From Flavobacteriaceae bacterium (lineage in GTDB: Bacteria; Bacteroidota; Bacteroidia; Flavobacteriales; Flavobacteriaceae): DNA of 64,000 nucleotides. Position numbers and translations under genes: made by a program. Every line of letters starts with the position of its first letter. Position 1 is the first letter of the stretch. The notes under the pieces were generated by a model, which had not been told where the DNA came from, did not search any database, and was given only the letters and a program-made list of their open reading frames with translations. Positions 1 to 8,286 of this stretch are shown piece by piece. The stretch is taken from contig JANQNQ010000014.1 of assembly GCA_028279515.1 (NCBI GenBank), positions 186,001 to 250,000 of the forward strand, given 5' to 3'.

Positions 1-1122
1 GTTACTGGGTTGGTCTACATAATCGTTGTCTACAGTACTGGGAAATCCTTGAGGACTACGTCCGATTCGCCTTGAGTAGAAAAGATTGTCAAACCCAAAG
101 GTGTTACCCGCTTGAGATTGCGAAAATCGATAATCAAATATATTGGCATTCTCCACGAAGAAGGGCCGCTGCTCTCTAAAGAATATCTGGAATCCGTCAA
201 GGGCAATGGCTGATGGATCCGCCTCTACCTGACCAAAATCGGGATTGATCGTAAAGTCTAAGGTAAGGTCGTTGGTGATTCCAATTTTACCATCCAGTCC
301 CACCGACAGATCTTCTTCATCACCATCAGCGAAAGGGTTTCCGGCCTCTCTCTCGAACGTTTCAGCGGAAGCCACTGTATAGGGTTGAATCTCCATTTGC
401 TTTTGTGGCTCAAGGCCCACGAGTCCGCGAAGCTCTCCAAACTCACTCACCCAACCTGCAGCATCTTGTGGTACGCGTTGCCATACCGAGCGCTCTTCTT
501 CTCTAAAGAATCGACGCGTAGATTGGAAGCCCCATATTTGCTCATCAGACTTTCCAAAACGCAGTTGACTAAACGGAATCTTGATCTCGGCCGTCCACCC
601 TTCATCATCGATGTTGGTGCTTACATACCATATAGGATTCCAACTGCCATCCCAATTGTTTCCATTATTTGATATAAATTCATCTCCCTTTACACCTGCC
701 GCGGTCACGGTAAATGAGAAAGCTGTTCGTTTATCATAATAACTATCGATGTTCATTTCGATCCAATCACCTGCAAAACCATCACGACGAGACAGACGTC
801 TCTCGATCTTTCCAGGATCTGGGTCGTAACATTTATAAGCTACATATAAGAACTTGTCATCGTAAATGATCTTGAATTTGGTCTGTACACTGGGCGCCGT
901 GTTTTCGTCCGGTTGGTTCTCAATATAGTCGCCAGTCCATTCAACAATGTCCCATCCGGCATCATCTAAAACGCCATCAATTGCGGGGGCACTCTGTCCG
1001 TTTAAGGATTTTGTGGTATACACTCTTTTGGGCACAATGGTGGTGGAAGCGGACTCTTGAGCAGTAAGAACTACAATATACAATGTGCACACTGCGGCTA
1101 GTAACAGGTTCTTGGTTTGCAT
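1..1122 (-). CDS. DUF5916-type outer-membrane protein with carbohydrate-binding-like domain, N-terminal part
   Basis: Partial: 374 codons are present and the gene continues past base 1. I translated it from the ATG at 1122, which is followed by a signal peptide (MQTKNLLLAAVCTLYIVVLTAQ). Residues about 40-230 resemble the family 9 carbohydrate-binding-like fold (PAIDGVLDDAGWD near the start, WTAEIKIPFSQLRFG later). After it comes the conserved stretch with FREQRPFFVENANIF. In Bacteroidetes this combination marks DUF5916 proteins, in which the N-terminal domain precedes an outer-membrane beta-barrel; the barrel would lie outside the window. Substrate is unknown. It is divergent from rplM. Confidence 0.8.
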   Translation of the reverse strand, partial: MQTKNLLLAAVCTLYIVVLTAQESASTTIVPKRVYTTKSLNGQSAPAIDGVLDDAGWDIVEWTGDYIENQPDENTAPSVQTKFKIIYDDKFLYVAYKCYDPDPGKIERRLSRRDGFAGDWIEMNIDSYYDKRTAFSFTVTAAGVKGDEFISNNGNNWDGSWNPIWYVSTNIDDEGWTAEIKIPFSQLRFGKSDEQIWGFQSTRRFFREEERSVWQRVPQDAAGWVSEFGELRGLVGLEPQKQMEIQPYTVASAETFEREAGNPFADGDEEDLSVGLDGKIGITNDLTLDFTINPDFGQVEADPSAIALDGFQIFFREQRPFFVENANIFDYRFSQSQAGNTFGFDNLFYSRRIGRSPQGFPSTVDNDYVDQPSN

Positions 1123-1339
1123 AATTAGAAAAGGTGATTAGTTTGTAAAAGCAAAGACACAGAGTGTTGCAAGGTGTTACAGGATTCACCTGTTTTTAAT
1201 AGAATATTAACATAACTTTAGTAAACTGACCTTTTCAACTTCTAATTATTATGAACGAAAATATACCCCATGAACAATCTATTATTATTCCAGTGAAAAT
1301 CATACATTTACCCCCTCAAAAATATTCTAAAAAGGGCGT

Positions 1340-1386
1340 TTGTTATTACAATTTATAATTGTACATTTGCACCCCAATTTATTGGG
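1340..1386 (+). promoter_or_regulatory. rplM promoter and 5' leader hairpin
   Basis: TTG at 1340-1342 and TACATTTG at 1362-1369 fit the Bacteroidetes -33/-7 consensus (TTG, then TAnnTTTG) with a 19-base spacer. The expected transcript start is near 1375. It is followed at once by a CCCAA-TTTA-TTGGG hairpin (1373-1386), about 30 bases before the GTG start, a plausible autoregulatory leader for the L13-S9 operon. The leader role is inference. Confidence 0.6.
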
Positions 1387-1417
1387 ATAGGAATGTTTAA
1401 CAATTAAATTAATTTGT

Positions 1418-1873
1418 GTGGACACATTAAGCTACAAAACAATTTCAGCCAACAAGGCCACTGTAAACAAAGAGTGGGTCTTAGTTGACGCTGAAGGACA
1501 GACGCTTGGGCGTATGGCTTCTAAAGTGGCCAAGCTACTTAGAGGTAAATACAAGCCTAATTTTACGCCGCACGTTGATTGTGGAGATAACGTGATCGTT
1601 ATCAACGCTGAAAAGATCAACTTAACAGGAAACAAGTGGGAAGCGAAAAAATACGTTCGTTACACTGGTTATCCAGGCGGTCAAAGAATTACAACTGCGA
1701 ATCAACTTTTCGAAAAAGACCCTGCCCGTTTGGTAGAGAAGTCTGTGAAAGGAATGCTACCTAAAAACAAACTAGGTGCAGAATTGTTTCGCAATCTAAA
1801 AGTTTATGTTGGTTCAGAGCATGATCAAGAAGCTCAAAAACCAAAAGCTATTAACTTAAACGATCTTAAGTAA
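1418..1873 (+). CDS. rplM: 50S ribosomal protein L13
   Basis: L13 of the large ribosomal subunit, an early assembly protein. The 151 residues match the usual length and contain the family signatures DAEGQTLGR and SVKGMLPKNKLG. The start is GTG at 1418, giving the N-terminus (M)DTLSYKTISANKA typical of Bacteroidetes L13; no in-frame ATG gives a better fit. The stop codon is directly followed by the ATG of rpsI, so the two are translated from one mRNA, as in most bacteria. Confidence 0.97.
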   Translation: MDTLSYKTISANKATVNKEWVLVDAEGQTLGRMASKVAKLLRGKYKPNFTPHVDCGDNVIVINAEKINLTGNKWEAKKYVRYTGYPGGQRITTANQLFEKDPARLVEKSVKGMLPKNKLGAELFRNLKVYVGSEHDQEAQKPKAINLNDLK

Positions 1874-2260
1874 ATGGAAGTTATTCACAAGATTGGTCGT
1901 AGAAAGACCGCTGTTGCTCGTGTATATGTTTCTCAAGGAAAAGGAGACATCACGGTAAACAAGAAAGAATTAAAGACCTACTTCCCTACAGCAACTTTAC
2001 AGTACAAAGTAAGACAGCCGTTATCATTGACTGATAACTTGGAAAACTTTGACATCAAAGTAAATGTGTACGGTGGAGGTATCACAGGACAAGCAGAAGC
2101 TATTCGTTTGGCAATCTCAAGAGCACTTTGCGAATTAGATGCTGAAAACAGAGGAACTCTGAAGCCTGAAGGTCTGTTGACTAGAGACCCAAGAATGGTA
2201 GAGCGTAAGAAATTCGGACAGAAGAAAGCTCGTAAGAAATTCCAGTTCTCTAAACGTTAA
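1874..2260 (+). CDS. rpsI: 30S ribosomal protein S9
   Basis: S9 of the small subunit; its basic C-terminal tail reaches the P-site tRNA. The 128 residues begin with HKIGRRKTAVARV and end in the expected basic tail (KKARKKFQFSKR), with GGGITGQAEAIRLAISRAL in the middle. The ATG abuts the rplM stop codon with no spacer, indicating translational coupling. The full-length family match leaves little doubt. Confidence 0.97.
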   Translation: MEVIHKIGRRKTAVARVYVSQGKGDITVNKKELKTYFPTATLQYKVRQPLSLTDNLENFDIKVNVYGGGITGQAEAIRLAISRALCELDAENRGTLKPEGLLTRDPRMVERKKFGQKKARKKFQFSKR

Positions 2261-2263
2261 TAC

Positions 2264-2333
2264 ACTGCTCCGGAGGGAGACAGTATTTAAAAAGTTCATT
2301 AAAATTTTGTTGTCGTTGTCTCGAAACTCGAGA
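2264..2333 (+). promoter_or_regulatory. Two hairpins in the rpsI-rpsB gap (candidate S2 leader)
   Basis: In the 161-base gap, ACTGCTCC (2264-2271) pairs with GGAG/CAGT (2276-2284) around a GGAG loop with one bulged A. Further on, TCTCGA-AAC-TCGAGA (2319-2333) is a perfect hairpin. Neither has a U tract, so they look like leader structures rather than terminators. A role in S2 autoregulation is inference. Confidence 0.4.
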
Positions 2334-2421
2334 GTTAGTTTAGCATCTAAATGGAAAAGGCGAACGGTAAACGTGACCACTTTCTCATTGCTAATTCAAC
2401 GGAACGTAAACTATTACAAAA

Positions 2422-3231
2422 ATGGCAAATAATACAGAAGTAAAAGAATTACTTGATGCAGGTGTACACTTTGGACACTTGACAAGAAAGTGGAATCCAA
2501 ACATGGCCCCATACATCTACATGGAGCGTAACGGGATTCACATTATCAACTTATACAAAACTGCTGCCAAGATCGAAGAGGCTAATGAAGCCCTAAAAAA
2601 GATCGCAGCATCTGGTAGAAAGATCCTTTTCGTTGCTACCAAAAAACAAGCTAAAGACATCATTGCTGAGAAAGCAGGAGGAGTAAACATGCCTTACATC
2701 ACTGAAAGATGGCCAGGTGGTATGTTGACCAACTTCGTAACGATCCGTAAAGCGGTTAAGAAAATGGCTGCTATCGATCGTATGAAGAAAGATGGTACCT
2801 TCATGACACTTTCAAAGAAAGAACGTCTTCAGGTTGATCGTTTAAGAGCTAAGTTAGAAAAGAACTTAGGTTCTATCGCAGACATGACTCGTCTTCCAGG
2901 AGCATTGTTTGTAGTAGACATTAAGCGTGAGCACATCGCTGTAAAAGAAGCACAAAAGTTAAACATTCCAATTTTCGCAATGGTCGATACAAACTCTGAC
3001 CCACGCGAAGTAGATTTTGTAATTCCGTCAAACGATGATGCATCAAAGTCTATCGACAAGGTACTATCTAGTGTAACTGGAGCCGTTGCCGAAGGACTTG
3101 CTGAGCGTAAAGCTGACAAAGAAGCTAAGAAAGCAGAGAAAGAAGAAGCTGCTGCAGCACCAGCTGCCGAAGCTCCTGCCACTCCTGCCGCTCCTGCAAA
3201 AGAGGAAGCTTCAACTGAAGAAACAAAATAA
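2422..3231 (+). CDS. rpsB: 30S ribosomal protein S2
   Basis: S2 of the small subunit. It opens with the conserved [17 protein letters not shown] and contains [12 protein letters not shown] and [10 protein letters not shown]. The 269-residue length is longer than the roughly 240 of E. coli S2 because of a C-terminal tail (from about residue 227) made of Ala, Pro, Glu and Lys, as seen in other Bacteroidetes. It sits directly upstream of tsf, the standard bacterial arrangement. Confidence 0.97.
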   Translation: MANNTEVKELLDAGVHFGHLTRKWNPNMAPYIYMERNGIHIINLYKTAAKIEEANEALKKIAASGRKILFVATKKQAKDIIAEKAGGVNMPYITERWPGGMLTNFVTIRKAVKKMAAIDRMKKDGTFMTLSKKERLQVDRLRAKLEKNLGSIADMTRLPGALFVVDIKREHIAVKEAQKLNIPIFAMVDTNSDPREVDFVIPSNDDASKSIDKVLSSVTGAVAEGLAERKADKEAKKAEKEEAAAAPAAEAPATPAAPAKEEASTEETK

Positions 3232-3243
3232 TAACATTTTGAT

Positions 3244-3294
3244 AAGGTCGTTTTACCAAGGCCTCCATACCTTGGCGACTGGGTAAAACGACTT
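3244..3294 (+). terminator. Hairpin between rpsB and tsf (attenuator candidate)
   Basis: GTCGTTTTACC (3247-3257) pairs perfectly with GGTAAAACGAC (3282-3292). Inside it CCAAGG (3256-3261) can pair with CCTTGG (3270-3275). It is followed by only a weak T-rich stretch (CATTCTTT). An attenuating hairpin between rpsB and tsf is known in other bacteria, which would explain more S2 than EF-Ts mRNA; here this is inference. Confidence 0.5.
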
Positions 3295-3322
3295 CATTCT
3301 TTAAACAAAAAAGTACACTAAA

Positions 3323-4147
3323 ATGGCAAAGATTACAGCCGCAGAAGTAAATAAGTTAAGAAAAGCAACTGGTGCAGGTATGATGGACTGCAAAAAAGCA
3401 CTAGTTGAAGCAGAAGGAGATTTTGATAAAGCAATCGAGATCCTTCGTAAAAAAGGTCAAAAAGTTGCTGCTAAGCGTGCCGACAGAGATTCTTCTGAAG
3501 GTGCTGCAATTGCAAAGGTGAATGCCGAAGCTACTAGCGGTGCAGTTATCTCTTTGAACTGCGAAACTGACTTCGTTGCTAAGAACGACTCTTTCGTTTC
3601 TTTGGCAAACGAATTGGCAGAACTAGCATTACAATACGCTAGCAAGGATGAGTTTTTGGCTGCTGATTTCAACGGAATGAGCGTTGCTGAAAAACTTACT
3701 GAGCAAACTGGTGTGATCGGAGAGAAGATCGAGATCGGAAGCTTCGCTAAACTAGACGCTCCTTTTGTAGGTTCTTATATCCACGCTGGTAACAAGATCG
3801 CTACTCTAGTAGGTCTTTCTGCAAACGTGGACGGTGCTGGTACTGCTGCTAAAGATGTAGCTATGCAAGCTGCCGCTATGAACCCAATCGCATTGAACGA
3901 AGATGGTGTTGACGCTTCTGTGATCGAAAAAGAAATCGAGATTGCTAAAGACCAACTTCGCGCTGAAGGGAAGCCAGAAGCTATGTTAGACAACATCGCT
4001 AAAGGAAAGATCAAGCGTTTCTTTAAAGACAACACGTTGGTAAACCAAGCATTCATCAAAGACAGCAAGGTTTCAGTTGCTGATTACGTAAAATCTGTGA
4101 ATGGAGACCTTACCGTAACTGCTTTCCAAAGAGTTGCTCTAGGATAA
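3323..4147 (+). CDS. tsf: Elongation factor Ts
   Basis: EF-Ts catalyses GDP/GTP exchange on EF-Tu in the cytoplasm. The 274 residues start with the UBA-like N-terminal domain (KLRKATGAGMMDCKKALVEA) followed by the dimerisation/core region containing the conserved SLNCETDFVAKN. Length is normal. It is downstream of rpsB and ends at a strong terminator (4193-4226). Confidence 0.97.
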   Translation: MAKITAAEVNKLRKATGAGMMDCKKALVEAEGDFDKAIEILRKKGQKVAAKRADRDSSEGAAIAKVNAEATSGAVISLNCETDFVAKNDSFVSLANELAELALQYASKDEFLAADFNGMSVAEKLTEQTGVIGEKIEIGSFAKLDAPFVGSYIHAGNKIATLVGLSANVDGAGTAAKDVAMQAAAMNPIALNEDGVDASVIEKEIEIAKDQLRAEGKPEAMLDNIAKGKIKRFFKDNTLVNQAFIKDSKVSVADYVKSVNGDLTVTAFQRVALG

Positions 4148-4192
4148 ACAAGTTCCTTCTAGTATCTATTAGAAGTCAACAATCTTTTATAC

Positions 4193-4226
4193 AAACCGCC
4201 GTTTCAAATGAAACGGCGGTTTTTTT
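4193..4226 (+). terminator. Intrinsic terminator after tsf
   Basis: AAACCGCCGTTTC (4193-4205) pairs with GAAACGGCGGTTT (4210-4222) across a 4-base loop and runs into a T tract ending at 4226. Confidence 0.93.
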
Positions 4227-4234
4227 GTGAGATA

Positions 4235-4261
4235 TTGGTAATGATATTTTCCTTAATTTTG
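4235..4261 (+). promoter_or_regulatory. pyrH promoter
   Basis: TAATTTTG at 4254-4261 fits the TAnnTTTG -7 element, with TTG at 4235-4237 upstream (16-base spacer, slightly short). It lies just after the tsf terminator and 20 bases before the pyrH ATG, so pyrH has its own promoter and a very short leader. Confidence 0.5.
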
Positions 4262-4281
4262 CGCAACTCATAAACCAAACA

Positions 4282-4989
4282 ATGCAATACAAAAGAATTT
4301 TATTGAAGCTTAGTGGCGAAGCGCTGATGGGAGAACGTCAATATGGTATCGATCCTAAACGACTTTCTGAATATGCCGAAGAGATCAAATCTGTAGTCGA
4401 AAAAGGTGTCGAAGTTGCCATCGTTATAGGAGGTGGAAACATCTTTAGAGGTGTTGCCGGAGCAAGTAACGGGATGGATCGTGTACAAGGAGACCATATG
4501 GGGATGCTTGCTACCGTGATCAACGGTCTTGCCCTACAGAGTGCGCTTGAAGATTGTGGCATCCAAACCCGTTTGCAATCTGCCGTAAAGATCAATGAAG
4601 TGGCCGAGCCTTTTATCAGACGTCGCGCTATGAGGCACCTTGAAAAAGGGCGTGTAGTCATCTTTGGTGGTGGCACAGGAAATCCATACTTCACCACCGA
4701 CTCTGCAGCTGTTTTAAGAGCCATTGAGATTGGAGCAGATGTTATCCTGAAGGGAACTCGTGTCGACGGCATCTATACTGCTGACCCAGAAAAGGACGAA
4801 AAAGCGGTTAAATTTGATCACATTTCATTTGACGATGTCTTGAACAAAGGATTGAAAGTAATGGACACCACGGCCTTTACATTGAGCCAGGAAAACGAAC
4901 TTCCAATCATTGTTTTTGACATGAATAAAAACGGAAACCTTTTAAAAGTAGTCTCAGGAGAAAGCATCGGAACAAAAGTTAATTTATAA
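4282..4989 (+). CDS. pyrH: Uridylate kinase (UMP kinase)
   Basis: Phosphorylates UMP to UDP in pyrimidine nucleotide synthesis; a hexameric cytoplasmic enzyme of the amino-acid kinase family. The 235 residues show the phosphate-binding [14 protein letters not shown], the GGGNIFRG glycine loop and [16 protein letters not shown]. Length is typical. The order rpsB-tsf-pyrH-frr is conserved in bacteria. Confidence 0.97.
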   Translation: MQYKRILLKLSGEALMGERQYGIDPKRLSEYAEEIKSVVEKGVEVAIVIGGGNIFRGVAGASNGMDRVQGDHMGMLATVINGLALQSALEDCGIQTRLQSAVKINEVAEPFIRRRAMRHLEKGRVVIFGGGTGNPYFTTDSAAVLRAIEIGADVILKGTRVDGIYTADPEKDEKAVKFDHISFDDVLNKGLKVMDTTAFTLSQENELPIIVFDMNKNGNLLKVVSGESIGTKVNL

Positions 4990-5048
4990 TTAACATATTT
5001 GTGGCTTAGTTTTTGATCAACTATTTTTGAATTTTAACATTATACAAC

Positions 5049-5603
5049 ATGAACGAAGAGATTCAATTCATATTAGATACGGCCAAGGAAGCAATGTCCA
5101 ATGCGATAGGGCATTTAGAGAAAGAGCTTCTAAGCATTAGAGCAGGAAAGGCAACACCTTCTATGCTCAGCAGTGTAATGGTCGAATATTACGGATCACA
5201 AACACCACTTTCGCAGGTAGCCAATGTGAACACACCCGACGCTCGAACTATTAGCATTCAGCCTTGGGAAAAGAGCATGTTGCAAGAAATAGAAAGAGCC
5301 ATTATGGTTGCCAATCTTGGTTTCAATCCTATGAACAATGGTGAAAGCATCATCATCAACGTACCTCCGTTGACCGAAGAGCGTCGTAAAGAATTGGCCA
5401 AACAGGCGAAGGCTGAAGTTGAAGACGCCAAGGTTAGCGTAAGAACTGCAAGAAAAGATGCGAACAACGATATCAAAAAGACCGATGTTTCTGAAGATGT
5501 TCAGAAAAATGCAGAAATCGATGTACAGGACCTAACTGATAGTTATGTTAAAAAGATCGATGACATTTATGTAGTAAAAGAAAAAGAGATCATGACGGTT
5601 TAA
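5049..5603 (+). CDS. frr: Ribosome recycling factor
   Basis: Splits post-termination ribosomes together with EF-G. The 184 residues contain the family signature from SIRAGKATPSML through DARTISIQPWEKSM, and VPPLTEERRKELAKQAK before the last long helix. It is 59 bases after pyrH and is followed by its own terminator. Confidence 0.97.
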   Translation: MNEEIQFILDTAKEAMSNAIGHLEKELLSIRAGKATPSMLSSVMVEYYGSQTPLSQVANVNTPDARTISIQPWEKSMLQEIERAIMVANLGFNPMNNGESIIINVPPLTEERRKELAKQAKAEVEDAKVSVRTARKDANNDIKKTDVSEDVQKNAEIDVQDLTDSYVKKIDDIYVVKEKEIMTV

Positions 5604-5630
5604 ATATTTCTACCGTTAAACTTCTCATAA

Positions 5631-5668
5631 AAATACGAAACGGCCCATTTGGGTCGTTTTTTGTATTG
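5631..5668 (+). terminator. Intrinsic terminator after frr
   Basis: AATACGAAACGGCCC pairs with GGGTCGTTTTTTGTATT around an ATTT loop (one G-T wobble). The right arm contains the T tract. It is nearly symmetrical and could also work on the other strand. Confidence 0.8.
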
Positions 5669-5703
5669 AAAATTCAATACTTTAGCCGTCAGAAAACCTC
5701 TCT

Positions 5704-8232
5704 ATGAAAAACCTTACCTTCTTTGTTTTGCTGCTTGCCAGCAACTTTGTAGCTGCCCAGCAATCGCTTTCGGGCCTAGTCAAAGATGCAAAAACAGGGG
5801 ACCCACTTCCATTTGCTAATATTGTTACCAATACCAATATTGGAACCATCACCGACATTGACGGTAAATTTGAACTCAGTACACCACGAACATTCGATGA
5901 AGTCACCATATCATACGTGGGGTTTGACGCCGTTGTAAAGAAGATAGACGGCGCTACAACCTACTTAGAAGTTTCACTACAGCCCAACGTAGAGTCGCTG
6001 GGTGAAGTGGTGTTGACCGCAGAAGGGGTAAATCCGGCGCTTGCCATTATCAAGAGTGCAATCGACAATAAAAAGAACAACGACCCTCAAAAATTACTAA
6101 GGTCTTTTAAGCATCGTGCCTACAACAAATTACTGGTTACGGCCAATCCAGATTCGATTGTTGGAAGTATCGATTCGGTCTTTACAAAGAAACCGGACGG
6201 AGAACTCGTTTTCAAATCAGTTGATTCTTCAAACTATAATTTTAAGAAAGACATTACGCGCAGTCACATCTATGTGACAGAAAAAGCTGCCGAAGTCTCC
6301 TTCAACAAAAGCAAAGGAAGGCGCGAAAAAGTAATGGCAACGCGCATGGCTGGCCTAAAAGAGCCCATATATGAAGTGCTGGCTCTTCAGCTTCAGTCTA
6401 TTTCGTTTTACAAGAATACCTATACTATTTTCGGAACTGAATACACCAATCCGATTGCCAACAATGCCCTTTCAAAATACAACTATAAAATCCTTGATAC
6501 CGTTACCAACGCAGGACGCGATGCCTACATGATCTATTACAAGCCTAAGAAAAAAGGAAAGGTTGCCGGTTTGGAAGGAGTGTTGTATGTTGATATGAAA
6601 TCCTTCGCCCTTCAAAAGGCCATTGCTCAACTCAAGGCCATTGTAGATGTAAAGGCCACGCAAAACTACGAGTACCAACCGCAACATAACGTCTGGTTCC
6701 CTACGGTACGCGAGATCAAAATGGCCCGTGGCGAAAACAATGAAAAAATTGCGCTATTTGGTGGAAACGTTACGCTAAGCAATAGCGAAAATGGCGCATC
6801 GAGGGATTCAACCATTGTTACAACTCATAAGCAGGACGAATCAGATTTCATCTATTTGATCGCCACCGAAAAGAACTTCGATATCAAACTCAATCAGGAA
6901 GTATCTATCAAAGGGCGTGGTCTCACTGTCGAATATGACGAAAAAGCACACGATCGCGATGAAGACTTTTGGAATCGATACAGAACCGATTCAATCACCC
7001 AACGAGGAAGGGAAACTTATAAGATCCTTGATAGTATTGTTGAGAAGGAAAATATTGAAAAGAACATCAAGCTGGCTCGTAAGTTGTTACAAGGCTACTA
7101 CCCTACTAAGTATGTTGACATCGATTTACGAAATTTGGTAAAATATAATAACTACGAAGCCTTTAGACTGGGGATTGGTGGTGTCACCACTGCTGACTTC
7201 TCGCCAAAATATCGTCTTAATGGCTATGTTGTATACGGAACCCGTGATCAGGAATTCAAATTTGGTGTAGGCGGTGCAGTGCGTCTTGACAAATACACCA
7301 ACACTTGGTTTGGCGGTATGTACATCGATGACCTGCGTGAGACCGGAAGCAGCGCCTTCATAACTGACCGTCGTATGTTCTCTATTTTTGAACCACGATT
7401 GTTCAACATTACGTTGTTTGACAAAACACGATCAATCAGTGCCTATTTAGAGCACGAGATCACTCCGAAGCTACAGGCCAAACTGCAGGTCACCAAAAGC
7501 GAGGAAAAACCAACCTATGATTATCAGTACACAAACGATGGAGTCATCTACAACACCTACACACTCGGGTTGGCAACTGTATCGTTTCAGTGGAATCCGT
7601 TTAGCGAATACATTCAATCTCGCCAAGGCAGAATTGAGTCGAAAGTGGGCTATCCCAAATTCAGCTTTCAGCTTACAAAGAGTTTTGATGGTTTCTTAGA
7701 TGGAGATTTTGATTTTAGCAAAGCTGAATTTAGAGCGCTCCATCAAATCAAAAGATTGAATAAATCGACCACGAGCTTCCTTCTCGAAGCCGGAATGGCC
7801 AGTGGAGAGCTTCCGCTTTCAAATCTATACCACACCTCACCAAACAATCCGGTGAAGGATCGTTTGCTTCAACGTTTTTCGGTAGCTGGAAGAAATAGCT
7901 TTGAAACCATGTATTTTGGTGAGTTCTTCTCTAACCGATACGCTGCGCTTCATTTGAAACATAGCTTCACGAACATAAAACTCGGAAAGATCAATCCAGA
8001 ATTGGTGTTGATCTCGCGTTTTGCCATCGGAAATGCCAAGGACCAACAGAACCATTTAGGAGTACAGTTTGACACCTTAGAAAACGGATACTTTGAGTCG
8101 GGGTTTGAGCTTAACAAACTATTCTGGGGTTTTGGTATCAGTGGAGCCTATCGCTACGGGGCCTATCACTTGCCATCGTTTGAAGACAATTTATCACTGA
8201 AGTTCACTTACTATTTCTCATTTGGCTTCTAG
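5704..8232 (+). CDS. Outer-membrane DUF5686 protein with carboxypeptidase-regulatory-like domain
   Basis: 842 residues with a signal peptide (MKNLTFFVLLLASNFVAAQ). Residues about 20-105 form a carboxypeptidase-D regulatory-like beta-sandwich (SGLVKDAKTGDPLPFANIV, then GTITDIDGKFEL), as found at the N-terminus of Bacteroidetes TonB-dependent proteins. The remainder fits DUF5686, with a C-terminal half rich in alternating aromatic/polar strands ending in a terminal Phe (YYFSFGF), suggesting an outer-membrane barrel. There is no obvious TonB box. Function is unknown. An RND exporter follows at 54 bases and may be co-transcribed. Confidence 0.85.
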   Translation: MKNLTFFVLLLASNFVAAQQSLSGLVKDAKTGDPLPFANIVTNTNIGTITDIDGKFELSTPRTFDEVTISYVGFDAVVKKIDGATTYLEVSLQPNVESLGEVVLTAEGVNPALAIIKSAIDNKKNNDPQKLLRSFKHRAYNKLLVTANPDSIVGSIDSVFTKKPDGELVFKSVDSSNYNFKKDITRSHIYVTEKAAEVSFNKSKGRREKVMATRMAGLKEPIYEVLALQLQSISFYKNTYTIFGTEYTNPIANNALSKYNYKILDTVTNAGRDAYMIYYKPKKKGKVAGLEGVLYVDMKSFALQKAIAQLKAIVDVKATQNYEYQPQHNVWFPTVREIKMARGENNEKIALFGGNVTLSNSENGASRDSTIVTTHKQDESDFIYLIATEKNFDIKLNQEVSIKGRGLTVEYDEKAHDRDEDFWNRYRTDSITQRGRETYKILDSIVEKENIEKNIKLARKLLQGYYPTKYVDIDLRNLVKYNNYEAFRLGIGGVTTADFSPKYRLNGYVVYGTRDQEFKFGVGGAVRLDKYTNTWFGGMYIDDLRETGSSAFITDRRMFSIFEPRLFNITLFDKTRSISAYLEHEITPKLQAKLQVTKSEEKPTYDYQYTNDGVIYNTYTLGLATVSFQWNPFSEYIQSRQGRIESKVGYPKFSFQLTKSFDGFLDGDFDFSKAEFRALHQIKRLNKSTTSFLLEAGMASGELPLSNLYHTSPNNPVKDRLLQRFSVAGRNSFETMYFGEFFSNRYAALHLKHSFTNIKLGKINPELVLISRFAIGNAKDQQNHLGVQFDTLENGYFESGFELNKLFWGFGISGAYRYGAYHLPSFEDNLSLKFTYYFSFGF

Positions 8233-8286
8233 AACGGTAAAAAACGGCCATATTTTCCTACCTTTGCAGGAAGCTAAAAAAGCGGC

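Noticed and set aside
2829-3182. 117-residue Ala/Ser-rich minus-strand ORF
   Set aside because: Antisense of the rpsB C-terminal Ala/Lys tail.
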